Source: Lithospermum erythrorhizon
Lineage: Eukaryota; Streptophyta; Magnoliopsida; Boraginales; Boraginaceae
Length of the DNA: 64,000 nucleotides
Direction: 5' to 3'
Assembly (NCBI GenBank): GCA_019722365.1
Contig: JADFUC010001722.1
Coordinates: 248,001 to 312,000, forward strand
A program made the translations under genes and the position numbers. The notes under the pieces were generated by a model. The model was given only the letters and a program-made list of their open reading frames with translations. It had not been told where the DNA came from and did not search any database. This document shows positions 11,406 to 24,232 of the stretch, in pieces (within the stretch, counting starts at the first letter, position 1; each line of letters starts with the position of its first letter).

Positions 11406-11690
11406 TGTTTAAAATGGCTCATTTGATCACGCATGTTTCAAAAATTAATTACACTTAGTGCATTCAGGTCGAGTAAGTTAAGTTTGACTTTTTTAGGACA
11501 AGTTGAGAGGAGTATGTCAAAATGGACGTTAAAATTATCAAACTATGTCAAAATGGGCGTTAAAATTATCAATAATTTTAAAATGTATCATTTGATCACA
11601 CATGTTTCAAAAAGTGTCCCAGTTGGTAATTATGTCAAAATGGACGTTAAGTTTGACTTTTTAGGGCAAATGAAAGGGTAAAATTGTCAA
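11406..11690 (+). repeat. Imperfect tandem duplication (~170 bp) with internal 30-bp repeats
   Basis: The block tcatttgatcacgcatgttt occurs at about 11418 and again, slightly changed, at about 11588. The phrase tatgtcaaaatggacgttaa occurs near 11513, 11543 and 11630. The phrase gttaagtttgactttttta occurs near 11476 and 11648. Probably part of a transposon or its terminal region. The short open frame across it is a by-product. Confidence 0.65.
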
Positions 11691-12716
11691 CGCTCATTTT
11701 TAGATAAGTTTTCTAAGAATTTTTATGTAATTATTTTTGGTTTTAAAATTTATTGGTAATTATTAATTTTGGTTTTAAATGTTAAATTATAAATTTTGTC
11801 ATTAAGATGATTGAATATATATCTTGAATGATATTAAATTTGATTTATATTTCCCTTTCAAAATTATTTTCATTAATTGATAATTTTTGAAAATATTTTC
11901 ATGTTAACTTTTAAATTTGAATTTTGGAGTTAATTACTTGTAAGTAATTATGATTTAAATAGGTGATAATTATTGTAATAATTATCATTAATAAATGTGA
12001 ATATATTCAAATTCAAAATTTACATTAATTGATAATTAATTGTAAAATAATGGGTAATTAATTAGTGAATTATGAACACATTTAATCTCATTTCATTTAA
12101 TATATATGACATTAAGTGCATTTATTTGTTTTAATGTTTTGTCCATATATATTGTTATGGAATGGAAAGGAGGTATTTAGATATGACCCAGTTTCATTTA
12201 TTTATTTACAGGTCACGCGTCTTAGGAAATGTTGTAAGCGACTGTGAGTCGTATTTCACTTTATTCTTGTATTCGTTTACCAGCGAGCATGCGTCTTGTC
12301 TAAGTTGGGTTAGAGTAGTAGTATGTCTTCTTGTGGTGGCATTGAGATAACATTTCCACAAAAGGCGACACTTGGAGAACTTGAGGTTTAGTGAAGAATC
12401 TGAGACTTGCACTTCTAAAGTCTTTGTAATAGGACTTATGTTAGCATTTGATTGTTAATTGATGTAATAGGTCCTAAGGGTCATATCATCTCCTAAATGT
12501 GTGTTATTTATTTATTTTCATGTTGTCAAATGTTCTTCAGATATGGGTTGTCATAAATTGGTTCAAATAAAGTCAATAACATTAATCTCACCAATTAAAA
12601 TTTAAACAGCGTGCTCGAGCCAATTTTAAAGGATTATGAAATGGGTTGCATTATCTACGGGCGCCTTTGTGATGGCGGGTGTTCTGAGTTTACACTTTGA
12701 TATGACAATGGATCGT
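11691..12716. other. AT-rich DNA followed by unclassified sequence
   Basis: 11700-12120 is extremely AT-rich. 12130-12710 is of mixed composition and may be the decayed 5' LTR side of the Copia element that follows. I could not align it with the 3' LTR at 17518. Short open frames on both strands here look like chance. Confidence 0.35.
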
Positions 12717-12860
12717 GTTGAAGTGATTTCCACTAACGTTGTGGGCTTTTCAGATGGTCGATCAAGTAACTATTTGGTTTAATTGGTATCATATAGGTTT
12801 GTCGAATGAAGTTAGGTAGCATCACGTATGAGTATGCTAGTGACATAAGAGTTATGTAGT

Positions 12861-13075
12861 TTAAATGAATTGGTTGGTAACCTACTATTGTCTTTAGTTC
12901 AAAGTAATGCGGTGTTGCCATTTGAATCTAGACATAATAGACTTTGGTACCTTGCATATTACTTTACATAATTGGTTGATAACCTACTATTATACTTGAT
13001 TCAAAATGTATGCAGTGTTGCCGTTTGAATCCGAGTATAGTGGATCTTGATACCTTGTACATTTTGTGAGATTTG
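12861..13075 (+). repeat. Tandem duplication of ~110 bp in the Copia leader
   Basis: Two units both start aattggttg(g/a)taacctact and continue through tgttgccgtttgaatc variants to ttg(g/a)taccttg. The minus-strand copy at 1.9-2.1 kb seems to carry this segment once, so the duplication is specific to this copy. Confidence 0.6.
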
Positions 13076-16000
13076 GAAATGCAGATTATTATATTTACAA
13101 TTTCATTTTGTAAATATGTATGGATTGACATATTAAGTTTACCTATTTTATTCACCATTCATTGGGCAAACTAAATGCATGACTTCGTAATGTGAAATAA
13201 AATAAGTTAAGGAGAAAATCGAATGACTTATTTGAAACAAAGTGTTCTGTATGATCTCTCTTTGACCATTCTGTCCAGTTTGTATGCTAATAGGATAAAA
13301 CTTTAAATACCACAAATATTTAAGACTTGATTCAATGTTGTCACGTTGCATGAACTTTGCTCAAGTGAACAAAGTCACATGATATGATTGAGGATAATTA
13401 ATTTTTATTCGATCAAAGGTGATGATGTTATGAAGACGATATGTCATATTGTCCTCTTAGCCACCAAAGCGAGCCTTAAATAATATGGATTTGATCTCTT
13501 TTATAACTCGATTGAGAAAAACTATTGAATGATCTTGAATGTTGTATATACATTTTAGGGACATGTGATTGGTATTTAGTTTCTTTAACATGATGAGCAT
13601 GGTTCATGAATTGTGATATGAAACAAAAACTTATTGTAATGTAACCAAATAAGCAAAAGTTATCTGATATTCGGTTCTCCACGTCACTTATGCGGATAAT
13701 TGAACATGGAACTATAAGTTGAAGTTAATGATTGACTTCGTTATTTCGAACTTTAAAGCATAGAAAGAAGGATTTTAAGTAACATTTAGGAATTGAAAGA
13801 GAGATTTGATTAAACCTCATATCTCAAATAATTTTGTTGTCAAAGCTGTAATGTCTTGGCTAGGCTACCAGTGTTGAGAACACTAGTTTTGACTCACATG
13901 ATTCAACCATGAATATGAGCCAAGTATGACAATAGCTAGAAGACAGGATACAAAGAAAGTTATCGAGCTCTTGTGTAATGATAGGCGACTACATTATAAA
14001 GCCTTGATTTTAAATCCTCCGTAGAAGGTGGATTGGGATTAAACTGGCCTTTGCACCTTAGAGTAAGAAAAGAATGTCATTTTTGACTTGCGTTTCCATA
14101 TCGGGTGATTCTAATTAAGGGAAACATTCTTCTGCTGCTTCTTTAAAATGACACCTTGAACAACAAACTGATTGAATAATACTTATGGATAATGACTCGA
14201 ACAAGACTTGAGTATAATCTTGAAAATGAAGCCCAAGTCAAACTCTTCCCTAAACTTAGTGGGAGGTTCGCTAGTCTAAATTAAGTTTGTATGTTTACAT
14301 ACAAGTTAATTAAAGGTAGAATCGTCGAATGATACGTGAGAATTGATAAGAGTATGGAAAGGACCATATGGATACTATCGAGGATTCACGGTGAAATGTC
14401 ACATTGATACTCGCAGTAATATATCATCAGAAGAATGAGACATCGTTCTAATCTTAAAGCATTACTTGTTAAGATCGTAATTAAAGAATTGTGTTTAATG
14501 AAGTTAAAACATAGATGGATGAATCTTTTCAGGTTTCATATGCGAAGATAATTTCATTCTAACCTTAGATGTGTCAACTAGTTGAGTGATAGTAAGGATT
14601 GTGTTTAACATGTTTGAAAACACATAGAATGAAATAATTTCACATATTAAAGGTTATTACGCCTACCTTTAAATTAATTTATTATTCATATTATTGTGAG
14701 ACGGCTAAAGAGTTGTGATTGATAAACAAACTTTGAAATGTCTCATATAGGATAAGCTAGTATTATGTCCTTGTAGTAGACATAATTTAACTCGAATCGA
14801 GTTGATATTAAGTCATTTGTACAAAACCCGGAAGAAGCTAGTATTTATTTCCATTATTTATAGTCTTTTGCAAATTTGTATTATGCATTATAAGCGTCTT
14901 CATTATAGTACAAATAGTGGGGAAATAAATATGACAGACTCCATTTCAAGTGGCTCCGTAGGAGATACCAATTGATATTAGAATCACCGGTTATATCGAG
15001 GAGTATCAGCTCTTGATGCGTTTAAAAGCTAAATGCGGTGATACAAATAACAACATGAATAAATAATACTCAATAAATGACAGGGTCATTTAAATGAAAT
15101 AAGATGTGAATATATGAGTTGAGTATAAAAGCTCTATTTTATCTTACGGATGGTGATTAAATCAGGGGGTAAGTGTCCATTCTATATTCACTTTTACAGA
15201 TGAGGTGAATCATCAGAAGTAATAAATGTATTCTCATTATGAGCAATCGGTCATGAATGAGCGTTTAATCATACGTTTGGTTGAGAAACCAAGATTAAAC
15301 ATATTCATTGGTTGACTGTGCTCATGTTTATTTCAAACTTTCTTATTGCTATTCATGGTTATGCGCGTGTAGATTATGAAGTTATCGAAGATGTTCTAGT
15401 AATGATTAGCGATGATGGATGCTTGACATTGTTGTGGAACTACACATGCCAGCGAGGTATAAAGAAAGTTTCAATACTACTAGAATCTAAAGTTGTAAAC
15501 TTAAGATTGAGTATAATGGAGTTAAATTACTCACTTTGATATTTGATGAAAATCGATAAGAATCGAGAGTGATGAAGAACCTTGAATTTCCTTAAAGGTT
15601 AGTGGGGCGTAAGCTGCATAAATGAAGTTTTATACACTAAATGTTGAAATCTTCTATGATCTTAAAGGTATAGTAGTGATTAGGTTCTTGTACATTTGTG
15701 GGCAGTACATATATGTAATGGCATGCTATAATCGGAGTCACATTATATATGTGAGCTTGCATGACATTTTGCTTGTCGAGTTTCAAGATGTCATAGGCTC
15801 GGGAAGGTGATTGAAATCTATAATAATTAAATTCTATAAATATGAAACTGATTCTCTTATTAATGAGACAACTTCTTACGTTAAATTACAATCCCGCTAG
15901 TAAGTGCTTTACATCAATAGAGTGGTTGAAGTCTATTACATAATAATATGATTCACATTATGCCGCGTCGAGTCATGTGTTATGCACTTGCTTGACTATG

Positions 16001-17507
16001 GCGTAGCATGATTCCCGTGATTGGAATTGTGAAGTTTTACTAAAAAGGCAGTTCGAGATCGCTTGGTAGCGCTTTAAGGAATAGAGGTAACTATAATTAC
16101 ATGGAATGGATCAAAGTGTTGTCTTCACTTATGTGAATATGATGAAGTAGCATTATGGACGGTTGTACCATATGAAAGACTATTAGCCAAAATTCTGATA
16201 ATAGGGTGAGTACAGTAATGCTCGATGAGTAAACTAAAAAGGAAACTTGAACTCGGTATTGACTTGACCGGTCGATCTATTTTCTTTGGTAATGTTGTTA
16301 AAAGAATGTGCATTTAATAAGACAAATGTGTTTTAACACACTTTGAGTTGTGTTGTAAACCTACCCGATAGAACCCCGAGAAATGGTTGAAACCCATTTT
16401 GATCATGGTGCGTGACTATGTAGGGTCATCTTAGTCATCAATGATTCCACGGTTGAGGGCCGGGTTGATCAATGTAAAGAAATTTTGCTTGTAAGTAGTT
16501 CCAATAAAGGATGTGATTATAATCAACTGATAACTGCTTTCGTATCTGGGAAATGACACAAATTCATCACCGAGCAAGGATCGTGTATGGATTTAGCGTA
16601 CATCTCGGAGTTGAGATCCACGTGTGATTCCAACGAGTTTGGTTTTCCACGAGCTTAATGAAAGGCCAGGCATTGGCGAGAAGTTCGGTCTGAGCTAGTT
16701 CATTCACTTTAAAGAAATAAGTTAAATAATTGGATTAAAACAAAAGTTCATTTGTATTTTAATCTGATTGTTAACTAAACTACATGAATGCGTGATTCAT
16801 TCATATAGTTACTACGTTATTTATTTCCTGACCGTTAAAATATATAATAATATATATGTATTGTATCCTCGATGAGTGAAAAGTTAAATCCTTAGGTTAG
16901 TCTATGTTTTCTAAGAGGCAGCGGGGTGGTGATTCACGCCTCTTGAGCCTAGAGAGCATGGGATAGCCCCAAGGCCTTGGTCGGATGTTGATAGTTGGGC
17001 TGACCAGGCATCCTTATGACTAACATGGTGTTTTTTGATTAGTGATCAAGATTGATCATGTTAACTGCGGGGACTAGACGATACCGTGGAATTTGCCGGT
17101 CGCATGACTTGGGGAGGCGGTATGACCGAAAGCAATTCATAGAAGATATAATATATACGTGTCCTATGATATTTGTTTAGAATTTTATGTTAAACGATTC
17201 TTAAGAACTCGATATATAACTATACGTGTTATATGAGCTATGTCTTTTGACTATGACTGACGTACGCCTTAAGCGGGGATTATAACGGCATATATTAGAT
17301 TCCTTGCGGTGATATACTTGATAGATGTTGATATATTAGGGAATGGTTATCAAATCAGCTGGAGAAGATCTCGGGCCTACCAGGTTTGTATTGATTGGTT
17401 TATGGGACACCATAAATGCTTGGCCAGAGTTCCTTTTCAGTAAGCAAGTTGTCAGGTGTTTCGCTGATACATTTATGGTTGCTTCTATTTAGAGATCGCA
17501 TGTCGTC

Positions 17508-18479
17508 TAGTGGGGAGTGTTGGAAATCAATGAAAATTGATTCCACTTTTATTATGCCCGTTGCTTGACAATTATTATCAATTCTTTTACCGGGTTGGTT
17601 AAATGTGATTCTTGGAACTTAGTGTTCACCTTAGTAATTGTATATTACTAGTGTAGGTTCATGATAATTTAGGGGTTATGGGCCGATTCTTTAGATCTTC
17701 TTCGTGTCGTTATAATAATAATAATTAGTCGACTATTATTATTATACAACTTACCTATTATCACGAGCCTAGAAGATCACTTGAATCTGAGTGGCGTTGA
17801 GGTATATTTCATGTATGAAATTAAACTACATTTGCTAATTGAGAGTTGATTGTAATCAACGAATATTCTCAATTGGGAATTTCACATTGATAATGTAAAT
17901 ATAAATTGGATGAACCCGAATTAATTAATTAGTCAATTGAATTAATTCGATAGTTAGTTGAGCTTGTTAGTTACTATTAACAACTTGTTAGTGTTTGATT
18001 TTACTTAACGGTTTAATTAAATTAAACGGGCTGGCTCATTAACTATTCGGTTGGGCTTTAGGTTTAATAATAATATTAAACTAAACCTAATGATTTGGTA
18101 ATCATTATGAAACACAAAAGCCTCCACCATATTTTTTGAGTATGGCCGTGTGCTCTCAAAAAAAGAAAAGAAAAATTTCATTTTCTTATCATCCAATTCA
18201 ATCCTTTTGTTTCACAAGCCTGAGATTCGCCTCTTAAATTGTGCATTCAGCCTCTTACGGTGTGCAACCGACTAGAGACACTAAATTTGATGTGCTAAAT
18301 AATGGAATTCAAAGGAGGCTTACTTTGAAAAATCGTTGAGACTTCATTGTATCTCTGTAAGTACTCGTATTCATACAAGTTATTGTATGAATTTTAGATA
18401 ATTTATATCATTTTGAAGATCTAGGATGTATGAATTTGGTGTTTATCCTGAATAAAAAATACATCTTAAATTCTATGCA
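17508..18479 (+). mobile_element. Copia polypurine tract and 3' LTR
   Basis: The purine tract tagtggggag (17508-17517) is followed at once by TGTTGGAAATCAATG, the usual TG start of a plant Copia LTR. The LTR runs about 960 bp to a terminal CA near 18478. It contains gagcctagaagatcact, shared with the LTR at 2707-3584. A LINE fragment lies about 45 bp beyond its end. Confidence 0.65.
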
Positions 18480-18524
18480 AGCGGTTCAAAGAAAAAATTT
18501 ATTCCTTCATTATTAACAAAAGTA

Positions 18525-20150
18525 AAGGCCCAGCTAGAGGTGACTTGAGATTACTTTCTAAAGCAGGAAAGGAAATCTTTATTAAGTTTGTGTTACAAGC
18601 CATCCCAACTACCCTATGCAGTATTTTTAGTTGCCTAAACACGTTTGCAACAAAATCAATTCTATCTTATCTAATTATTGGTGGGGATCATCAAACAAGA
18701 AATAGAATATACATTGGGCAGCTTGGCAAAAACTATGCAACACAAAAGCGAACTGGGGACTTGGCTTTAGGGATCTCAGATTATTCATCTTGGCTCTCCT
18801 AAGCAAGCAGGTTTGGCGTCTCATCACGGGTCCTTAATGTGCCAGGGTCTACAAGGTGAAATACTTCCCTCAAGGCTCGTTCTGGAATGCTCAGCTTGGA
18901 CTGAATCCTAGCTTTACCTAGAGAAGCTTTTTACAAGTCAGAGATATGTTAAACAAAACAGTATGTTGGGATATAGGAGGTGGCCAAACAATCAATATAT
19001 GGCAACATAGATGGGCACCGTATACTTGGTCCAACAAACCTTACACTCCTAAACCCAACAGGCCACACAAGACAACAATCTCAGAATTCATAGATGCATA
19101 TATTGGAACATGGGATATTACAGAATTGCAAGCTCATTTTTTACCCATGGATGTGCAGGAAATCCTAAAGAGACCTCTAGAACATTTAAACAGACCAGAT
19201 CTACCACTTTGGAAACATCACCCAAGGAGTATTTTCACAGTAAGCTCTACTTATCATGCTTTCAAGGATACTACTTCTGAGCAACCACAATCATCAAGCC
19301 AACAAGAACAAACACACAGATTCTACATTCGGTTTTGGCAGATAAAGGTATCCACAAAGATTAAACATTTTCTTTGGAGAGTTATCAACAACAATTTGCC
19401 CACATCAGATAATCTCATCAGAAGGAAAGTAAAAGTGGAACCATTATGAAAGCTTTGTCATAAAAAACAAGAAACATACATGCATGTGTTCAACTCATGT
19501 TCTTTTACCAGAAAAGTTGGTAGGAGTCTTACCATTTCAGAGGATGTAAGGAGACCATTAGACTTTAGAGACTTACTTGAAAATCGATGGAACTCTTTAC
19601 CTCCACACAAACTGAGAATCTAGCTTATAGGGCTGTGGCAGGTGTGATTTCAGCGGAACAAGAGAATCAATGGAGAACAGAGTCAAAACCCCATGGAAAT
19701 AGCAAGAGTCTCCAAAGATTTTCTCCATCTTATTGACTCCGCCGCAGAAGAATATCGACATATGAAGTTGATTTAAGAAGCAAGGTTGTATTTCCAATAT
19801 ACACACACAAATAGTGTTTTTTTATAACTGAAATGACTATGTTACCCCTGAGCATCTGTAACTACCACACTTACAAATAGGGGGTAATATAGTCATTTCA
19901 CCCCCAAACACTTACTGTTTTGATGTGTGTATAACAGCTCAGCTTTTGATGGGTCCATTTTAGTTGGACCACAAAATTGGTCTTCAACAGTTCAACTTAT
20001 AAACATAAGGGGTGGCTCGATTTGAGGGAGCCCACTATGTTTCTAGAGTTTGGTTAAGGGGTCCATTCCCTTGTTTTAGTTTTTATTTTTGTAATAGGTA
20101 CCCTTATTTATCATATTAATAAAATTCATCGCTTGATTACCAAAAAAAAA
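18525..20150 (+). pseudogene. 5'-truncated LINE (L1-type) ORF2 remnant
   Basis: The translation begins late in the reverse transcriptase (RLLSKAGKEIFIKFVLQAIP). It continues through the thumb and linker (ALLSKQVWRLITGP and CWDIGGGQTINIWQHRWAP) to the zinc-binding RVT domain (FWQIKVSTKIKHFLWRVINN, then NLPTSDNLIRRK). Longest intact piece: 167 codons at 18946-19449. Several stops and shifts break it. It ends in an A-rich tail (about 20140-20151). 5' truncation and an A tail are the usual products of target-primed reverse transcription. No target duplication was recognised. Confidence 0.8.
19798..19933. mobile_element. 136-bp inverted-repeat element (MITE-like) in the LINE tail
   Basis: Ends are tatacacacaca on the left and tgtgtgtata on the right. 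Inner arms are tgaaatgactatgttacccc (about 19829-19848) and ggggtaatatagtcatttca (about 19881-19900), which pair with one mismatch. TA at both ends could be the target duplication. The whole unit could fold into one long hairpin. Confidence 0.55.
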
Positions 20151-20369
20151 AAGATAGTGAACATTTGATAATTTTAGACTTCATTTAATACTCAAAAAAA
20201 TGGAAATTTTATGGGAAATTTATTTATGAAAAATTTATTTGGTTTCATTAATTAAGGGTATATTTGACAAAATAACCAATTTAATAGATTCATGATAATT
20301 TGAATAAAATAAAAATAGATTAAATGACAAACATTAAGGATTGAAGGGAGTAGTTTTTAAATTTTGTTA

Positions 20370-20592
20370 CTCCCTCCAATCCATTTTAATTGACATTCTT
20401 ATATATCGAGATAAATCTTTAATCTTCAATTACTCTTATATTATTAAAAAATTTAAAAATTTAATACTATCAAAGAATTTTAAAATACGAATCTAATGAT
20501 ATAAATTTTATATTTTTTAGAATAATGAATAATTTATGGTCAAAGTTAAATTTTAAAAAAGTCAAACCACAATTAAAGTGGATTGGAAGGAG
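20370..20592. mobile_element. Stowaway-like MITE
   Basis: Left end ctccctccaatccattttaa and right end ttaaagtggattggaaggag are inverted copies. TA dinucleotides flank at 20368-20369 and 20593-20594, the Tc1/mariner target. 223 bp, AT-rich, non-coding. Confidence 0.8.
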
Positions 20593-20696
20593 TATAAGTG
20601 TAACACCTAGAAATATTATTTTGACTGTCTACAATAAGTTTTTAAGTTTATGTAGATTGTTAATATTTCTTAATCATTTTGAGATGAAAATATTTA

Positions 20697-20940
20697 TTCC
20701 CTCTGTCTCTAAAAGATCGTCACATTTTGATTTTTTAATACTAATTGAATTTTGATCGTAGATATTTTTGTTTGTATTTTATAATATTTTATGAAGAATA
20801 TATCAATAAAAAATACATTTCAAATTCTTTCCATTGATATAATTTACAACAAATATTATACGATACAAATAAAAATATTTATGATTAAAATTCAATTATT
20901 AAAAAGTCAAATTGTAATAATTTTTTAGGGATGAAGATAG
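20697..20940. mobile_element. Second Stowaway-like MITE
   Basis: Left end ttccctctgtctctaaaaga and right end tttttagggatgaagatag are diverged inverted copies with TA on both sides. Inner sequence (tttttaatactaattgaatt against aattcaattattaaaaagtc) also pairs. 244 bp, non-coding. Confidence 0.7.
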
Positions 20941-21351
20941 TATTAAACTAAAAATAATCAGTTCATTGGGATAAGGCCAAAACATAAGCAAATAAAACAA
21001 CCTTACAGGAGTTGAGGGAGAACTAATTTCTCCGAATAATTTGTTTTCTTATTATACTCGTATTAAAGAGATAATAATAATGACATAGGAGGCGATAACA
21101 AGAGATAAATAACAAATGACATTTACTATTTACCATTTTTTTAAAACGTTTAATTTTGTTTCCTTTGTAATCAATTTTAATCGACAATCATAATCGAAGC
21201 CCTTTTTGGTGGTAACAAAATATGGATTATTTTCTCCAATACATTTTTGGTGCTTATCTTTTTCATATGATATTTTAACAATAAAAAACTGTGAAAATTT
21301 TATATGATTTTTAAAAAGAAATAATGACCAATCAATTTTATACTCCGTATT

Positions 21352-22392
21352 TAATACTCCATTCGTTCCTTTTTAATTGTTTTTCTAGTCTTAAATTTTT
21401 CTTACTTTCATATAGCCCCTAAACTATTGTCAACATTTCAAATTACCTCCTAAACTTTTTTACCTTTTAAATTACCCCTCAATTAATATTATCATTTCAT
21501 ATTTCCCATGAACTAACTATCATTTCAGATTGCCCCGACCTCACATTTTGAAAATTAAAAATAGACAACACAATGGCAAATTTGGAATAATATTAATAAT
21601 TAGATATTGAACAAATTTTGAATAATTAAAGTTACGATTTTATTTTAATAAAAATTAAAGTATCAAAAAATTATTTTTAAAAAATGAAAATCATTCCTTT
21701 TAAAGCCCAAACCCTCTTCCCATTCGTCATGCCTCCAGCGTGTCCTTGGCTTGTTGCAAACACAGGTAGTTTACGGATCTCGCACCACTTATTTGATATG
21801 CTTAAGGGAAGAATTTTTATTTTCTAAAATATTTTTGATGCTTTTACTTTTGTTAAAAATTGATACATTACTTTAATTATTCAAAGAGTGGCTTCAAATA
21901 TCTAATTGTTAAAGTTATTAAAATTTTACTAATGTTCTATTTTAATTGTCAGGCAGTAAACAATTACAAATGATAGTATTAGATTCGAGGGTAATATGAA
22001 ATGATGAATTAGCTCGGGGAGTATTAGTGGACAGAACAATTGAAAATGTTGTAATGAACTAGAATATATGAAAATAGAAAGTCAATTTTGTTTGAAAATA
22101 CTTGTCTTTACAGTATGAAAATTATATTTCTACATTTTAATATCTTTTTATTCTTTTTATTATTAAATTATCAATCAACCAATTATATAGTTTCAATTAA
22201 TTATCATTCTACAACTTCAATGTAATTTTTCACTACTTTATATTTTCCTTAATCTATGTACAAATAGGTAGAAATACAAGTAAAGGAAACGGAGAGTATG
22301 ATACTTAGAAACAAAATGAATTTTTTGACAAAAGTTTTTAAAAAAAAACAAAAACAAAAGTGTCAATTAAAATAAATAAAATGGAGTATTAA
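21352..22392. mobile_element. Possible interrupted Stowaway-like MITE
   Basis: A Stowaway-type left end (tactccattcgttccttttt) lies at about 21354 and a matching right end (aaataaataaaatggagta) at about 22390. Between them is about 900 bp of other DNA, including a 34-bp-period repeat (21410-21540, phrases like atttcaaattacc). This could be a MITE with an insertion or two unrelated half elements. Confidence 0.3.
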
Positions 22393-23190
22393 CTAATCTG
22401 GTTGTTGAAAGATAAGTAGAATATAAATGTTATTAACATAAAAGCCATATAATTTGACTTTTTTCACCAATGATAGAATATATTGTAAATTGTTGAAATT
22501 AGGAAGGGGATGACGGTTGGTGTAATAGTATGATACACACGTGTAAGAGTAAAGGTCAAACCTCGATTTCAAGAATTTTATTTTAAGTATTTATATTATA
22601 ATCATCATATTATAAAGTGGGAGTATAGTGAAACCTAAATATTCAATAAAGTATGTCATAATAAAGTGGAAGTTATTTTTAATACATGGTGATTTTTTAA
22701 TTTGATATTTTGCTCTTTATATATTTAATATTTGTCATCAAATTCATTTACATGTTCGATTAAAATTTCTAGTTAAAATTATTACATGTGCTACTATTAT
22801 AATAATATATTTATAAACCATTACTTATTTGAATAAATATTTTCATATGATATATGATAACTAATATTTTCTAAGAATTATTAAAATTAAAATTTTTTGG
22901 TATTTGTAATTCACGATGCACAATTATTGATTATGCTCAAATACTAGTGTAAATTATAATCTAGAAGTGAAATTTAGAATACAATCACTTGTAAATTTTA
23001 ACAACGATTGTACAATATTGGATCGTTTGTCTAATCATCTTCCACGGCTCCTAACACATAAATAAAAACTTATCACATGTGTTTTTAATATTAAAAAATT
23101 AATTATTTAATTTAAAGTTGAAAAATATTATATCAGCCAGTGCCAAGTAAATGAGACTTAGACTATCTATTAGAAGAGATACTCTATCAC
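22393..23190. other. AT-rich intergenic DNA
   Basis: No open frame or recognised element. A weak tRNA-like box near 22550 (aaaggtcaaacctcg) is not enough for a SINE call. Confidence 0.4.
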
Positions 23191-23329
23191 ATTTTATGTC
23201 TCATTCCTTGACAATATTAATATATAATATAACGTCCGCTCGGTTTTTTGATGGGCGTATAAATGGCAGCGCGGATCTTTTGTGCGTTTGTCCCCACTCA
23301 CGTGCTGTTTGAAAACTTTAAAGGTAAAA

Positions 23330-23970
23330 TCGCCATCCCCATAAATTACCCAGGTCAGCAGCAACGTTGGAGTTAGCATAGGATGAGCTTCGAAAAGAAG
23401 ATACATCTTGATGATATGAGTAAATGCCGTTAAATCTTTATCAAGCGTATAAAGCACACCACACACACTACACACACCACGTACATATTTTTGCGATCGG
23501 GTATACAACCTCCCAGCCAAATACTCAGCGTCCTCGTTGTGCTGATAAATCGAGGATCGTACCACCATCAGTATGAGATTAGAGGTGGCTCGCGGCGCCG
23601 AAGAGGTGTCATGACTTTCTTGTAGCAACATAGTTCCCACAATTCGGATGGCTTTGCTACGATACCATTGCTGCTTGACCCGGTTCGCGAGTCAGTGCAT
23701 TATTAGATTTGATAATTTGGCCTCCTGAAACCACCACTTGGGTCTTTATTTAGCGTTTTGTCTTATTCCAGTGCTGGGTGAGAAACTTCAGTGAGTCCCC
23801 ATATCCTAGAATTATCGAGGGTCAAGCACGTAACATTAGATTCTTATAGGATGAAACCCCGAAGATGCGTCTGATGATATGAGTGAAATGCAAATTAAAT
23901 CTTATCAAACATATCATACACCCCTTGCATACACACATACATACATTTTGCGATCAGATTGTACATATAA
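23330..23970 (-). repeat. Diverged direct repeats beside a primer-binding-site-like sequence
   Basis: The segment 23390-23500 (tgatgatatgagtaaatgcc, then a CA-rich stretch and ttttgcgatcgggt) recurs at 23870-23960 (tgatgatatgagtgaaatgc, CA-rich, ttttgcgatcagat). Between them, gctacgatacca (23656-23667) is close to the reverse complement of the tRNA-Met primer-binding site. A decayed minus-strand LTR element is therefore possible. The 148-codon minus frame at 23194-23640 overlaps it and has no recognised domain. Confidence 0.45.
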
Positions 23971-24232
23971 TTAATGCTCCGCTTCAATCAGCTTTAATTG
24001 TCGTTTGACTTTTTTAAAAATTGAACTTTGACCATTAATTATTAATTATTTATTATTCTAAAAATATAAAATTTATATAATTGGATTAGGTCTTTAAAAT
24101 CTTTCATAATATTAAATTTTTAATAATATAATTAAAGAGTAATTGATTATGAATTTATACCGATATATTGATCGATTAAAATGAATTGAAAAATCAAATT
24201 TCTTAATAGTACAATATGGTATAAAAAAAGAA

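Larger units (their letters stand above)
12717..18479 (+). mobile_element. Decayed Copia element, same family as the one at 1.1-3.6 kb
   Basis: The left part (12717-13080) matches the 5' UTR of the minus-strand Copia copy. The right end is a 3' LTR (17518-18479) related to that copy's LTR. Between them, 4.4 kb is saturated with stops in all frames. A possible relic of the reverse transcriptase YVDDILL motif is seen near 15750 (tatgtgagcttgcatgacat, then attttgctt), but this is weak. The internal region has the length of a Copia pol and no other gene. I infer an old full-length insertion that has lost coding ability. Confidence 0.55.

Noticed and set aside
15740..15800. Possible Copia YVDDILL reverse transcriptase motif
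   Set aside because: The frame reads YVSLHDILLVE, with an altered and lengthened motif, and no other RT block could be aligned; mentioned only as weak support for the element.
23194..23640. 148-codon minus-strand open frame
   Set aside because: Overlaps diverged direct repeats and a primer-binding-site-like sequence. A related second copy at 23.8-24.0 kb is not open, so coding is unlikely.
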